A stretch of DNA of 64,000 nt from Rapana venosa (Eukaryota > Mollusca > Gastropoda > Neogastropoda > Muricidae): positions 31,148,893 through 31,212,892 of the forward strand of contig CM054140.1 in NCBI GenBank assembly GCA_028751875.1, read 5' to 3'. This document shows, one piece after another, positions 62,868 through 64,000 of the stretch; the first letter of the stretch is position 1; each line of letters starts with the position of its first letter. The notes under the pieces are model-generated. The model was not told where the DNA came from, made no database searches, and saw only the letters and a list, made by a program, of their open reading frames with translations. A program made the position numbers and the translations under genes.

Positions 62868-63658
62868 CCGACAATATTGCACTGCTGTCGCATGCACAGA
62901 AAGACATCCAGGAAAAAACATCACAAGTTGACCAAATAGCCAGCAGCGTGGGACTCCAGATTCACCCCGACAAGACCAAGATCATGAAAGTGAAGACAAA
63001 GAGTGCAGAGAAGACCAGTGTGCGAGGCTCAGCTCTAGAGGAGGTAGAACACTTCAAGTACCTCGGCAGCTACATCTCAGCCGACAGTAACATTGAGAAA
63101 GAAATTTCAACCAGGATAGGACTTGCAGCCCGGGCATTTAGTGGGTTGAAAAACATTTGGAAGTCAACTGTCCTGCAAACCAAAATCAAGTTGAAGATCT
63201 ACAAGTCCAATGTACACTCAGTACTCCTATACGCCTCGGAGACATGGAGAACCAACAAGAAGATTGAGAGCAGGCTCAGAGGCTTTGAAGGAAGGTGTCT
63301 TCGCCGAATCCTGAAACTTCACTGGCAGCAGCATGTCACCAACAGGGAAGTGTCAAAGCACACCGGCATTAACAACATTGTGGCCGAGGTAAAACAGCGG
63401 CGATGGAGGTGGCTGGGAAACACCCTCCGAATGGGCAAGAACAGACTCCCTCATACTGCGCTGAGATGGGCACCACCAGGGAAGAGGAAACGAGGCAGAC
63501 CACTCGGCACTTGGAGGAGGACAGTAGAGGAGGAGATGAGAGAAGCGGGCAAGACCTGGAATGAATTGAGCTGGCTTGCCCAAGACAGAAAAGGCTGGAG
63601 GGATTTTGTTGGCGCCTTGTGTCCCGGCACATGGGATGAAGAGGATTAAGTAAGTAAG
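62868..63658 (+). mobile_element. RTE-like LINE, 5'-truncated, with 12-bp TSD and TAAG tail
   Basis: It begins at the catalytic box (A-D-N-I-A-L-L, from A-D-D) and has an intact reading for 233 codons from 62948 to 63649: GLQIHPDKTKIMKVKT, HFKYLGSYISADSNIEKEIS, SVLLYASETWRTN, RCLRRILKLHWQQHVTNREV, RRWRWLGNTLRMGKNRLPHT and GKRKRGRPLGTWRR. It ends (TAAG)n at 63647-63658. The direct repeat tctggcaataat (62856-62867 and 63659-63670) flanks it. The intact frame suggests a young insertion. Confidence 0.92.
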
Positions 63659-63670
63659 TCTGGCAATAAT

Positions 63671-63752
63671 ATAATAGTCTCCCTTGAACAATTCTCTCCA
63701 TGAGTTTGCCAGTATGTGAAGTCAATGCTATGGCCCTGTAACTGGCTATGTG
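63671..63752 (-). mobile_element. I/Nimb-like LINE continuing after the nested RTE
   Basis: On the - strand: SYRAIALTSHTGKLMERIVQ then GRLLYYCQ, the early RT motif (Y-R-P-I-A-L-T-S ... K-x-x-E-R-I). The element is cut off by a TG microsatellite. Confidence 0.8.
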
Positions 63753-63759
63753 TGGCTGG

Positions 63760-63762
<3 letters not shown>

Positions 63763-63825
<63 letters not shown>
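63763..63825 (+). repeat. (TG)n microsatellite
   Basis: About 31 perfect TG units. Confidence 0.95.
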
Positions 63826-63828
<3 letters not shown>

Positions 63829-63925
63829 CAATGGAATTTATATAGCGCTATATCTTGCAGAGACAAATCAAAGTGCTTGTACTCAACTCATTCTTACACA
63901 ATCATGCAACCAGTAACAATTAATA
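63826..63925 (-). repeat. gcgctatataaat-type tail, antisense
   Basis: aatggaatttatatagcgct and atatcttgcagagacaaatc to aaccagtaacaattaatag, the same extended sequence as at 52045-52170. Confidence 0.72.
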
Positions 63926-64000
63926 GTTCCAACAAGTCCAAATGTGCACACACGTACGTGTACACACACGCATGCACGCACACACACGCGGGAGAGGAAA

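Overview
The window is eukaryotic and animal. Its genes are split by GT-AG introns, coding sequence makes up only a few percent, and the rest is microsatellites, minisatellites, tRNA-derived SINEs and broken non-LTR retrotransposons. The retroelements (I/Nimb-like with RNase H, RTE-like, L2/CR1-like, L1/Tx1-like), the SINE load and the gene content suggest a lophotrochozoan, probably a marine gastropod mollusc. That placement is an inference from style, not proof.

Two protein genes can be rebuilt exon by exon, with matching intron phases throughout. On the + strand, seven exons between 4034 and 13154 encode the C-terminal 319 residues of a chromatin-reader protein: a double PHD finger (DPF), a charged helix, polyglutamine, and a terminal SAM domain of the SAMD1 (atherin) type. 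Its 5' end lies outside the window. On the - strand, ten exons between 60062 and 20152 encode a complete 316-residue homologue of DSN1, the MIS12-complex kinetochore subunit. The genes converge tail to tail with about 7 kb between stop codons. No functional link between them is visible.

Layout: 1-4033 is upstream intron or flank of the DPF-SAM gene, with LINE ends, microsatellites and a 103-bp run of C. 4034-13154 holds the DPF-SAM exons separated by SINEs. 13155-20151 is the intergenic/3'-UTR region with SINEs and a 17-bp minisatellite. 20152-60062 is DSN1, about 40 kb long for a 951-nt coding sequence. Its intron 7 (23485-32412) holds three blocks of a 28-bp minisatellite interrupted by an old LINE. 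Intron 4 (42333-52764) holds an L1/Tx1-like endonuclease/RT fragment and a LINE ORF1 pseudogene whose last codons have expanded into a 51-bp minisatellite. Intron 2 holds an L2-like LINE with an RTE copy nested in its 3' tail. Beyond 60.6 kb, upstream of DSN1, lies an antisense I/Nimb-like LINE (RT plus RNase H) split by a 5'-truncated RTE copy with a clear 12-bp target-site duplication.

No CRISPR, operon, rRNA or free-standing tRNA gene was found. The long open frames over 23.6-31.8 kb, 18.9-19.2 kb, 46.5-47.1 kb and the microsatellites are products of repeat periodicity and are not called as genes. The most interesting points are the DPF+SAM architecture, the complete and heavily TE-bloated DSN1 with TEs lying against or flanking several exons, the frame-cyclic 28-bp arrays with higher-order structure, and two clean nested retrotransposition events.
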